Assembly (NCBI GenBank): GCA_016296165.1
Contig: JAEDJV010000072.1
Coordinates: 1-12,358 of the forward strand
Direction: 5' to 3'
Length of the DNA: 12,358 nt
DNA from: Oscillospiraceae bacterium
GTDB taxonomy: Bacteria; Bacillota; Clostridia; Oscillospirales; Ruminococcaceae
Shown here: positions 5,616-12,358 of the stretch, piece by piece
Layout of the letters: each line of letters begins with the position of its first letter
Numbering within the stretch: position 1 is the stretch's first letter
Notes under the pieces: model-generated
What the model was told of the DNA's origin: nothing
Databases searched by the model: none
What the model saw: the letters and a program-made list of their open reading frames with translations, nothing else
Program-made: the position numbers and the translations under genes

Positions 5616-8179
5616 TTTTTCGGTCCGAGAGTTATGCCTTTCATATTTGAAACATACTGTTTAAGTCTTGCCAGGTCCATAACATTTACGTCGCCGTCAG
5701 CAGTAACATCAGCAGCTTTTTCCTGTGTCTTTGTGAACTCTGTTTCACCAAGAATATAAAGACTTAAAAAAGAAAGGTCAGTAAGATCAACTTCTTTGTC
5801 GCTGTTTACATCACCGTAAAGGAAAGTATCATCTGGTTCAGCTGCATTTTCATCGTATGGTTTTCCGTAAACCAGTTCATCTTCAAAGTAAACAGGAATG
5901 CGGTCTGTATCACCAAATTCCTCGCTTACGTCAAGTCCGATACGGCTGTAGTCGTTTGAAGCGTCCCAGTTACTTTCGTAGTTTTCATCCTGACCAACAA
6001 GGATACCAAACTGAAGTGCTCTTGCACCGTGGAAGAGTGTACCTGTCCAGTCAAGTTCAACGTAATAAACATTATCTTTAAGATGGATAGGCTGTGATAC
6101 CTTTGCAGATTCCTTCATGTCAGTTGTTGACTGAACTTCATCGTAGTAAACCTCAGTTCTTACATCCTCGATGGACTGACCGGCTTCAATAAGTTCTGTG
6201 ATATCGAAGTAGTAACGGGCCTTAAGACTTTCTGTGTAAAGATATCTTGGCGGTTGTGTTGTATCGTTATGAACTCTTACTGTGATCTGGGATCTTTCTT
6301 CGTTTTCACGTATAACGTTTCCTTCAATCCAGAATGATGTTTTCGGAGTTTCCTTAGGAGGAAAATTTTCCTCAGGTTTCATGTCTTCTGTTCCGTAGTA
6401 GTAGTAAAGTCCCGCAAGGTCGCCTACAACAGCTGCGTTATAGTCAACGGCAACTTCATTATAAACGTAGTCCTTGGTGATGTCTCTGTGCCAGTCTTTT
6501 ATGTCAGGACCGCCTACAAGAGCGCCCCAGAGTGTATGTGTCTGGTCAAGCGGATCGTCCATGCTGAAAGTAGTTGAGCCATGAGCAGCACGATGATGAG
6601 GGTGTGAAGCTGCTGTTTCTGAATATCCGACAATATAAGGACGGTTCATAGGGTTTTTGCCCATGATGTATTCCATCTGTCTTTCAGCCCAGTCGGTAAA
6701 TCCTGTGTATTCTTCATCGAACTTTGCAGTTTCTTTTCTGTAAACCATTGCACAGAGACCGGCTGCTGTGTTGTAACGACATGAACCGTACTCATTCAGC
6801 ATTGAGAAACCTGCAGGAGTCATTGCGATATATGTTTTGTCGCTTTCATCTACCTCCTTGCAGTGCTGATAATCCATGTTCCATATCTCATCAGCCAGTC
6901 CGGCAGTTTTAAGATGCGGTTCACCTGACCAGAACTCAAGGTTCCATCTGAAGATAAACCAGTCACGTTCGTTGTTTGTAATAGGAGCAAGCTTTGCAAA
7001 GACACCGCCCCATACTGTATCCCAGCAGTGAACCCATATGTTCTGCCATGTACTTCCTGTAGTCTGGATGATACGCTTGATATATCCTGTGTATTTGTAT
7101 CCGCCTGTTTCAGTTACTTCTGAAGTATCTACGGATATTATATGATCTATGTATTCCTGTTTTCCTGTGCATATATTGAGCCAGACAGCAGCCCATGCAA
7201 GTTCGTCATAGTCATAGCTGGATGTATAGAAACCACCATCATAACCAAGACTGAGAACTTCCACACCGTCCTCAGCTTCCTTGTGTGTTTCTCTTGCAAA
7301 GTCGTAGAGCGCGATAGCTTTTTTCAGACTTTCTTTAGCGTACTCAGGTTCTGTATCCTTGAAGTTAAGATAGTTTATCGCAAGTGATGCAGCAGCACCG
7401 GCGCACATATCAGATGCAGGAGTATCTACTGTGGCAAAGTATGCCGGTCTTGCAAAGTTGAGGAGCATCTTAGTATCCTGAAGTTCAGGTGGACACCAGT
7501 AGTTATGGTCATTGTTTCCTTCACCTACCTGATAGCAGAATGCAACAAGTTTTCCGTCTTCATCAAGATATGTTCCCTTCATGTAGAAGTCATTGAACCA
7601 GTGAAGTATATCGACTATATGTTCTTCTGTTCCTGTATCTTTATAAGCTTCAGGAAATTCATAGTAGCCCCATCCGAGTGTTGAGGCTGCATATGTTCCG
7701 GGAAGACCAAACTTAACGTGGTCTCCGGCATCGTGAAAGCCGCCGCCGCAGTCAATAAATCCGTCTCCGTCAGGATCGAGAATGTCTCTGTACTCATCAA
7801 TAAATTCCTGTGAGAGATTGGTTCCGTATTTTGCGTCTGCACCTTCGAGATCAACCGGCTGAAGCGGGATTGCATAGTCTTCTGTATGACAATTTCCGCG
7901 CCATTCAAGCTGTTTTAATTTTTCACCTGTCTCAGGGTCCTTGTCGTAGCCACATTTATTTGCGTCATAAAAATAGAGGACATACTGGAGGGCTTTGGCA
8001 AAGTTTACTTCAACGTCATCGTAGCTGAAGGAGTCGGGATCCGGAAATTTGATTTCATCCTCAAAAATCTCCGGCGGTTTTTCACCTGCATCAGCAGATA
8101 CAAAACCAGTAGCCAGTATGTTCCCAAGCACAGCCAGACTGACAGCACCTGAAAGAAAACGTTTCCATACTTTTTTCAT
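5612..8179 (-). CDS. Cellulosomal GH9 endoglucanase (GH9-CBM3c-dockerin)
   Basis: A secreted cellulase of 855 residues. A signal peptide (about 1-30, ending VSADA) precedes a GH9 catalytic domain (about 55-605). The catalytic base motif is GFHDAGDH with Asp150 and Asp153, the HPHHR signature is at 526-530, and the acid/base Glu575 lies in the YNEVAVDYN motif. Next is a family 3 carbohydrate-binding module, subtype c by its RYYFD and NDYS motifs (about 616-780), fused directly as in theme-B GH9 enzymes. In those enzymes the CBM3c helps feed a cellulose chain to the active site and gives processive action. The C-terminus is a type I-like dockerin (789-848) with loops D790-D801 and D824-D835, for docking to a scaffoldin cohesin. 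GAAAGG lies nine bases before the ATG. It overlaps the HAD gene by 4 bp. Confidence 0.97.
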   Translation of the reverse strand: MKKVWKRFLSGAVSLAVLGNILATGFVSADAGEKPPEIFEDEIKFPDPDSFSYDDVEVNFAKALQYVLYFYDANKCGYDKDPETGEKLKQLEWRGNCHTEDYAIPLQPVDLEGADAKYGTNLSQEFIDEYRDILDPDGDGFIDCGGGFHDAGDHVKFGLPGTYAASTLGWGYYEFPEAYKDTGTEEHIVDILHWFNDFYMKGTYLDEDGKLVAFCYQVGEGNNDHNYWCPPELQDTKMLLNFARPAYFATVDTPASDMCAGAAASLAINYLNFKDTEPEYAKESLKKAIALYDFARETHKEAEDGVEVLSLGYDGGFYTSSYDYDELAWAAVWLNICTGKQEYIDHIISVDTSEVTETGGYKYTGYIKRIIQTTGSTWQNIWVHCWDTVWGGVFAKLAPITNNERDWFIFRWNLEFWSGEPHLKTAGLADEIWNMDYQHCKEVDESDKTYIAMTPAGFSMLNEYGSCRYNTAAGLCAMVYRKETAKFDEEYTGFTDWAERQMEYIMGKNPMNRPYIVGYSETAASHPHHRAAHGSTTFSMDDPLDQTHTLWGALVGGPDIKDWHRDITKDYVYNEVAVDYNAAVVGDLAGLYYYYGTEDMKPEENFPPKETPKTSFWIEGNVIRENEERSQITVRVHNDTTQPPRYLYTESLKARYYFDITELIEAGQSIEDVRTEVYYDEVQSTTDMKESAKVSQPIHLKDNVYYVELDWTGTLFHGARALQFGILVGQDENYESNWDASNDYSRIGLDVSEEFGDTDRIPVYFEDELVYGKPYDENAAEPDDTFLYGDVNSDKEVDLTDLSFLSLYILGETEFTKTQEKAADVTADGDVNVMDLARLKQYVSNMKGITLGPKK

Positions 8180-8218
8180 AGTACACTACCTTTCATAAAA
8201 AATAATATTTATAGTATA

Positions 8219-8247
8219 AGTTTAACATAAAAAAAATACTTAATCAA
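8219..8247 (-). promoter_or_regulatory. Candidate promoter for the GH9-HAD transcript
   Basis: On the - strand TTGATT (8247-8242) and TAAACT (8224-8219) are 17 bp apart, each four of six to consensus, with a TG one base before the -10. A short dyad, ACTT-AATC-AAGT (8238-8249), overlaps the -35. The surrounding DNA is very AT-rich, so chance matches are likely. Confidence 0.35.
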
Positions 8248-8290
8248 GTCTGTGGGAAGCGTATATATAAAAATTTACAAAATAAATGTC

Positions 8291-8319
8291 TTTACAAAGT
8301 ATTTTGTATATGATATAAT
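8291..8319 (+). promoter_or_regulatory. Strong sigma-A promoter for the Wzz-like gene
   Basis: TTTACA (8291-8296), a 17-bp spacer and a perfect TATAAT (8314-8319) preceded by TG (8311-8312) make an extended -10 promoter. A second TATAAT overlaps at 8319-8324. The leader to the start codon at 8381 is about 55 bases. Confidence 0.75.
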
Positions 8320-8370
8320 ATAATTATTCTGCATATTAAAGCAGATAAATTAATGATTATAATTATTTAT

Positions 8371-8375
8371 GGAGG
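8371..8375 (+). promoter_or_regulatory. Ribosome binding site deciding the Wzz-like start
   Basis: GGAGG lies five bases before the ATG at 8381. The earlier in-frame ATG at 8369 overlaps this site and has no SD of its own in the AT-rich leader, so 8381 is the preferred start. Confidence 0.75.
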
Positions 8376-8380
8376 AAAAA

Positions 8381-9937
8381 ATGGAAGAAAATAATGAAAA
8401 GTATCTTAATGTTACTCTGAAAAGTGCTCTAGAGGAACAGGAAGAAGAACAGATAAGTATATCCATTGTGGGCATTCTCAAAAACCTTAAGCGTCTCTTT
8501 GCTCTGTGGATATCAGTTTCAATCATATTATCGATTCTTGCCCTTGTTTTTACTGCAATATTAAAGCAGGACGAATACAAGGAGATGGTATCACTTGTAA
8601 GTTTTACATACAGCGGTGTTGAAAAGGGACTTGATCCTAACGGCAACAAATTCAACATCAACAATATGAAGAGTCCTCAGATTATTGAAGCTGCTCTTGA
8701 TGAACTTGAAATGGATCATTCCATGCTTGAAAGCATAAGAAGAAACATTTCCTTTGAAGGAATCATCCCCAAGGATGCACTTGAGAGAATCACAGCATAT
8801 AAAAACATTTTTGACTCTGAAAGCGGAGATACATCAATTTCAGCAGTTGAAGAGATTCTTGATGTAACATATTATCCTACACAGTACAAGGTATATTTTG
8901 ACTATGCATCCACAGGTCTTAACAGCAATCAGGCAGCCGCACTTCTCAACAAGATGCTCGAGTGCTACAGCGAGTACTTCCTTGATGCATACGGATACAA
9001 CAAGGCACTCGGTACTTCACTTCAGCTCCTCGAATATCAGGATTATGACTATGCTGAAGCCATAGACGTTTTTGACTCAACCCTCGACAGACTCCAGACA
9101 TACATAGCTCAGGTGGCAAGTGCGGATACAGCACGTTTCCGTTCCACATCTACCGGATGTACATTCTCAGATCTTTCACAGACTATCTCAGATATCAGAG
9201 AAGTAAATCTTGATAAACTTGCTTCAGATATTACACTTAACACAATTACAAAGGATAAGGATTCACTCCTTACATATTATCAGTTCAAAGTTGAATCTCT
9301 TGAGAGAAACAAGATTGTATGTCAGGAAAAACTTGCAACTGTAAATGACTCTATAGCTAATTACGAAAAGAACACAGTAATGGTGTTTGGCGCCAGCGGA
9401 ACTGATAACATGAATATTTCAGCAAGTGAAGCTTCAGCAGAGTATGACAAGCTCTTTAACCAGAAACTTGATATCCAGTCAGAGCTTTCAAAAACAGTTC
9501 AGAAGATTAATCTCTACAACAAGAGAATAGAGAGACTTACAGCTTCAACTATGATTAACTCAGCCTCAAAGAAGGCAAAGGTTGAAGAAGGCCTTTCATT
9601 TCTCAATGATAAGGTTAATGAACTTATAGAAGCAGTAAACGTTACAACTGATGAATTCTACAGAACAGTAGTTTACTCAAAGGCTTACAACATACTCGTT
9701 CCTGCAAACGCTTCACTCGGAAGTGTTGCAATGAACGCTGTTAAGGATTCCCTGCTTCCTGTTGTTATCCTTGACGCTCTTATCTTTGTAATTTATTTTG
9801 CTGCTGCAGTTATCATCTCATGTATGGAAGAATACAGAAGAAACAATGGTATAGTACCTGCTAAGAGTTCAAAAAAATCCCCTGAAAAATCCGAAGACAA
9901 AGAAAACAAAAATAAAACAGAAAAAGCAAAAAAATAA
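8381..9937 (+). CDS. Wzz-like two-pass membrane protein with long coiled extracytoplasmic region
   Basis: A 518-residue protein from the preferred start. A first membrane segment (about 41-60, LWISVSIILSILALVF) and a last one (about 458-480) frame a roughly 395-residue, mostly helical, coiled-coil-prone region that would face outside. The C-terminal tail (482-518) is cytoplasmic and rich in Lys and Glu. This layout, and the stretch with FDYASTGLNSNQAAALLN, recall polysaccharide chain-length determinant (Wzz/PCP) proteins, which set the length of surface or exopolysaccharides. No glycosyltransferase, flippase, polymerase or tyrosine autokinase lies next to it, and I see no classic Pro-rich motif before the last segment, so the role is uncertain. 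It is a single-gene unit with its own strong promoter and terminator. An unrelated membrane coiled-coil protein is the main alternative. Confidence 0.6.
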   Translation: MEENNEKYLNVTLKSALEEQEEEQISISIVGILKNLKRLFALWISVSIILSILALVFTAILKQDEYKEMVSLVSFTYSGVEKGLDPNGNKFNINNMKSPQIIEAALDELEMDHSMLESIRRNISFEGIIPKDALERITAYKNIFDSESGDTSISAVEEILDVTYYPTQYKVYFDYASTGLNSNQAAALLNKMLECYSEYFLDAYGYNKALGTSLQLLEYQDYDYAEAIDVFDSTLDRLQTYIAQVASADTARFRSTSTGCTFSDLSQTISDIREVNLDKLASDITLNTITKDKDSLLTYYQFKVESLERNKIVCQEKLATVNDSIANYEKNTVMVFGASGTDNMNISASEASAEYDKLFNQKLDIQSELSKTVQKINLYNKRIERLTASTMINSASKKAKVEEGLSFLNDKVNELIEAVNVTTDEFYRTVVYSKAYNILVPANASLGSVAMNAVKDSLLPVVILDALIFVIYFAAAVIISCMEEYRRNNGIVPAKSSKKSPEKSEDKENKNKTEKAKK

Positions 9938-9944
9938 ATAATTT

Positions 9945-10001
9945 AAAATAACAGACATCCTCCTCCGTTTTTTATAAGCGGGGGAGGATGTCTGTTATTT
10001 T
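9945..10001. terminator. Long bidirectional terminator hairpin
   Basis: A perfect 19-bp stem (9945-9963 with 9983-10001, core ACAGACATCCTCC) can be extended inward by seven more pairs, including G-U pairs, to a 5-base loop around 9971-9975. T-rich DNA flanks both sides. It lies between the convergent Wzz-like and response regulator genes and probably stops both transcripts. Confidence 0.9.
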
Positions 10002-10016
10002 ATATAATGAGTTTTT

Positions 10017-10706
10017 CTAGCAGGGCATTCTGTAACCTATACCGGTTTCAGTTATTATATAAACAGGATTTGAAGTGTCCTGCTCTATTTTTTTTCGTAT
10101 ATTTGCCATGTTGACACGAAGAATTCTGGTGTCACCTCCGGGATTGGTGCCCCATATTTTTTTTATTATATTTTCATAGGTAAGTATCTTTCCGGCATTT
10201 TTTGAAAGCAGGGATATGATACTGTATTCATTCCCGGTAAGGTGTATCTCTCTGTTGTTTACAGTTACTTTTTTGCTTCTGTAGTTTATTGTCATGTCCT
10301 CATACCTGAAGATTTCTTCGTTTTTATTTGCAAGACGCGGAGAGTGCCTGATTGCATTGTTTATCCTGGCTATCAGTTCCAAAGCTCCAAATGGTTTGGT
10401 TATGTAGTCGTCTGCTCCAAGCTCAAGGGCAGAAACTTTATCATCTTCGGAAGATCTTGCAGAGAGGACGATTACAGGCATATCATAAAATTTTCTTATC
10501 TTTCCTAAAAGTTTTAATCCGTCGATATCGGGAAGACCGAGATCCAGGAGAATAATATCGGGAGATTTTTCATTGATTGTCAGAGCTGCACTCCGGCCTG
10601 TGACAGATATATATACTTCATAGCCCTGAGTTTCAAATACTGTTTTCAGCATCTGACATGAAACGGTATCATCTTCAACTATAAGAATGCTGTACTGGGA
10701 ATGCAT
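10017..10706 (-). CDS. OmpR-family response regulator, KdpE-like, without adjacent kinase
   Basis: A 229-residue two-component regulator. The receiver domain (about 5-120) has the acidic pair Asp12-Asp13, phospho-acceptor Asp55 in LLDLGLPD, Ser82 and Lys104 in TKPF. The winged-helix DNA-binding domain (about 130-227) has LTGNEYSIISLL, a recognition-helix region with RVNMANIRKKIE, and ends ITETGIGYRM, which is closest to KdpE among proteins I recall. All phosphotransfer residues are intact. GGAAGGAG (10716-10723) lies nine bases before the ATG. No histidine kinase and no kdpFABC genes occur in the window, so it is an orphan here and KdpE function should not be assumed. Direct repeats beside its promoter could be its own binding site. 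Confidence 0.93.
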   Translation of the reverse strand: MHSQYSILIVEDDTVSCQMLKTVFETQGYEVYISVTGRSAALTINEKSPDIILLDLGLPDIDGLKLLGKIRKFYDMPVIVLSARSSEDDKVSALELGADDYITKPFGALELIARINNAIRHSPRLANKNEEIFRYEDMTINYRSKKVTVNNREIHLTGNEYSIISLLSKNAGKILTYENIIKKIWGTNPGGDTRILRVNMANIRKKIEQDTSNPVYIITETGIGYRMPC

Positions 10707-10757
10707 TTTTTTGTACTCCTTCCATATTTTTGAGGTAAAGTGTCATAATTTCAGAAA

Positions 10758-10802
10758 ATTATATCATAATGCTATATTATCATATATAAAATACTTTTTC
10801 AA
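10758..10802 (-). promoter_or_regulatory. Candidate promoter(s) for the response regulator
   Basis: On the - strand there are two possibilities. TTGAAA (10802-10797) sits 17 bp before TAATAT (10779-10774). Closer to the gene is a perfect TATAAT (10763-10758) preceded by TG one base away, an extended -10 without a good -35. Either gives a leader of roughly 45-60 bases. The AT-rich DNA prevents a firm choice. Confidence 0.4.
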
Positions 10803-10817
10803 TAGCCTTACAAAAAT

Positions 10818-10835
10818 CTTAACATTTCTTAACAT
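10818..10835. promoter_or_regulatory. Direct repeat, possible operator for an OmpR-family regulator
   Basis: Two exact copies of CTTAACAT (10818-10825 and 10828-10835) have a 10-bp period. A weaker CTTACAAA at 10807-10814 lies 11 bp before the first. The array sits just upstream of the regulator's candidate -35 and about 40 bp before the lepA -35. TTAACA-like direct repeats at about one helical turn are the binding pattern known for Gram-positive PhoP, an OmpR-family protein. Autoregulation is inferred, not shown. Confidence 0.45.
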
Positions 10836-10873
10836 ACACCGAAGACCAGAATCTCCGAAGTTTATAAAAAATC

Positions 10874-10902
10874 TTTACTTTGTATCTGTGTTATGCTATA
10901 AT
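10874..10902 (+). promoter_or_regulatory. Sigma-A promoter for lepA
   Basis: TTTACT (10874-10879), a 17-bp spacer and a perfect TATAAT (10897-10902) preceded by TG (10894-10895) form an extended -10 promoter. The transcript leader would be about 25 bases. Confidence 0.75.
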
Positions 10903-10935
10903 ATTCATATCGAAAAATTAACGGAGGGAATTTTT

Positions 10936-12358
10936 TTGGCTAATAACAAAATCAGAAATTTTTGCATTATTGCACATATAGATCACGGCAAATCTACACT
11001 TGCAGACAGAATTCTTGAAAAAACACAGACTGTTGCAGTAAGAGACATGGAAGAACAGCTGCTTGACAATATGGATATTGAACGTGAGAGAGGAATCACC
11101 ATAAAAGCAAGAGCAGTACGCCTTCTTTACAATGCTGAAGACGGTGAGGAATATACTTTTAATCTTATCGATACTCCCGGTCATGTTGACTTTAACTACG
11201 AGGTGTCAAGATCGCTTGCTGCCTGTGAAGGTGCCATTCTTGTAGTTGACGCTTCACAGGGAATTGAAGCACAGACGCTTGCCAACACTTATCTTGCTAT
11301 AGAACACGACCTTGAAGTTGTCCCTGTAGTAAACAAGATAGATCTTCCTTCAGCAGATCCTGAACGCGTGTGCGGTGAGGTTGAAAATATTATCGGAATA
11401 CCTGCTATGGATGCCCCGCGTATTTCTGCAAAGATGGGGATTAATATCGAAGCCGTTCTTGAAAAGATAGTGAAGGAAGTTCCTCCTCCGCAGGGTGATA
11501 CTGAAGCACCGCTTAAGGCACTTATTTTTGACAGTTACTATGATTCATACAAGGGAGTTATCATCTATGTACGTATCAAGGAAGGTACCGTAAAAACAGG
11601 TGACAGAATTAAGCTCATGGCAACAGGTGCTGAATTTACTGTTGTTGAAGCTGGATTTATGGACGCTGTAAATCATATAAACAAAGGATTTCTCGAGGCC
11701 GGTGAAGTTGGATATATTGCAGCTTCAATTAAAAATATCGGTGATACCCAGGTGGGTGATACAGTTACAAACTGTGATAATCCTTGTGATGAGCCTCTTC
11801 CGGGATACAGAAAGGTTAATCCTATGGTGTTCTCGGGTATTTATCCGGCAGACGGTTCAAAGTATGCAGATCTTAGGGAAGCACTCGAAAAACTTCAGCT
11901 TAATGACGCCTCACTTTCTTTTGAACCTGAAACATCCGTAGCGCTTGGATTTGGTTTCAGATGCGGATTTTTAGGACTTCTTCATATGGAGATTATTCAG
12001 GAAAGACTCGAGAGAGAATACAATCTTGATCTTATAACAACTGCTCCTTCAGTTATTTTCAAGATACATCTTACTAACGGTGAGACGATATATATTGACA
12101 ATCCTACAAACTATCCTGACGCTGCTCTTATTCAGTCAGCTGAAGAACCAATGGTTAAGGCGGAGATCCTTGCTCCTTCCGAGTTTGTCGGTAACGTAAT
12201 GGAACTGTGTCAGAACAGACGCGGTGTATTCAAAACTATGGATTATCTGGATGATACACGTGTAAACATTCATTATGAACTGCCTCTTAATGAGATAGTT
12301 TATGATTTCTTTGATGCACTTAAGTCGAGAACAAGAGGGTATGCGTCCTTTGACTATG
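10936..12358 (+). CDS. lepA: Elongation factor 4 (LepA), 3' end outside window
   Basis: A ribosome-associated translational GTPase. The first 474 codons of about 600 are present. The start is TTG, chosen because GGAGGG (10923-10928) lies seven bases before it and the conserved N-terminal sequence (NKIRNF) starts within a few residues. GTPase motifs are intact: P-loop AHIDHGKST (13-21), DTPGH (79-83, with the catalytic His83), NKID (133-136) and SAK (164-166). Later come the EF4-type stretch LGFGFRCGFLGLLHME and, near the edge, RGVFKTMDYLDD and KSRTRGYASFDY, typical of LepA rather than EF-G. It is divergent from the response regulator and has its own promoter. LepA acts during translation and ribosome assembly; this copy looks like the normal housekeeping gene. 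Confidence 0.97.
   Translation, partial: MANNKIRNFCIIAHIDHGKSTLADRILEKTQTVAVRDMEEQLLDNMDIERERGITIKARAVRLLYNAEDGEEYTFNLIDTPGHVDFNYEVSRSLAACEGAILVVDASQGIEAQTLANTYLAIEHDLEVVPVVNKIDLPSADPERVCGEVENIIGIPAMDAPRISAKMGINIEAVLEKIVKEVPPPQGDTEAPLKALIFDSYYDSYKGVIIYVRIKEGTVKTGDRIKLMATGAEFTVVEAGFMDAVNHINKGFLEAGEVGYIAASIKNIGDTQVGDTVTNCDNPCDEPLPGYRKVNPMVFSGIYPADGSKYADLREALEKLQLNDASLSFEPETSVALGFGFRCGFLGLLHMEIIQERLEREYNLDLITTAPSVIFKIHLTNGETIYIDNPTNYPDAALIQSAEEPMVKAEILAPSEFVGNVMELCQNRRGVFKTMDYLDDTRVNIHYELPLNEIVYDFFDALKSRTRGYASFDY

Noticed and set aside
8327..8346. TCTGC/GCAGA dyad in the Wzz-like leader as an attenuator or riboswitch
   Set aside because: Only a 5-bp stem with no U-run and no conserved riboswitch core; too weak.
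8369..8380. ATG at 8369 as the start of the Wzz-like gene
   Set aside because: It overlaps the GGAGG that clearly serves the ATG at 8381 and has no SD of its own.
8350..8664. 104-residue - strand frame overlapping the start of the Wzz-like gene
   Set aside because: It is antisense to a well-supported gene and shows no protein-like features.
10017..10706. Naming the regulator kdpE
   Set aside because: Sequence resemblance is to the KdpE subgroup, but there is no kdpD or kdpFABC nearby, so the symbol would imply an unsupported potassium role.
10839..10860. CCGAAG direct repeat (10839-10844 and 10855-10860) as an operator
   Set aside because: Only six bases, 16-bp period, no dyad; within chance expectation and weaker than the neighbouring CTTAACAT pair.
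10918..11184. 88-residue - strand frame over the lepA start
   Set aside because: It is antisense to highly conserved lepA coding sequence and its SD site; a shadow frame.

Overview
The window looks like chromosomal DNA from a low-GC, cellulosome-forming Firmicute, most likely a Ruminococcus of the R. flavefaciens type. The evidence is two secreted proteins ending in type I-like dockerins (a GH9-CBM3c cellulase and, less expectedly, a GH24 lysozyme), AT-rich intergenic DNA, strong Shine-Dalgarno (SD) sites and sigma-A-like promoters. Species assignment is inference. I see no tRNA, rRNA, CRISPR array, insertion sequence or phage structural genes.

Left part (1-4758, + strand). The window opens inside a gene whose visible part resembles the C-terminal two thirds of a dGTP triphosphohydrolase, but with the conserved EAADD metal motif degraded. 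A candidate promoter (841-869) then starts a tight four-gene operon. Its genes are a degenerate family I pyrophosphatase-like domain fused to a Nudix domain, endonuclease III (nth, overlapping by 44 bp), a secreted GH24 lysozyme with two SH3b domains, an Ig-like domain and a dockerin (2 bp after nth), and a membrane-anchored GH25 lysozyme (43 bp later). The operon ends at a strong bidirectional terminator (4729-4758).

Middle part (4764-8179, - strand). A GH9-CBM3c-dockerin endoglucanase is followed, through an ATGA stop/start overlap, by a Cof-type HAD phosphatase. These two converge on the same terminator.

Right part (8180-12358). An AT-rich divergent promoter region separates the cellulase from a two-pass, Wzz-like membrane protein on the + strand. 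A very long bidirectional hairpin (9945-10001) lies between that gene and a convergent OmpR/KdpE-like response regulator on the - strand, which has no histidine kinase gene in view. The regulator is divergent from lepA (elongation factor 4), which starts with TTG and runs off the right edge. The regulator-lepA gap carries two exact CTTAACAT repeats at a 10-bp period, a plausible operator for an OmpR-family protein.

Most of the window is ordinary core and fibre-degradation gene content. The points most worth a second look are the dockerin-bearing lysozyme, the run of apparently catalytically degraded nucleotide-related proteins (dGTPase-like, then PPase-like-Nudix) next to a fully intact Nth, and the direct repeats beside the orphan regulator. 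I did not find a clearly new multi-gene system.
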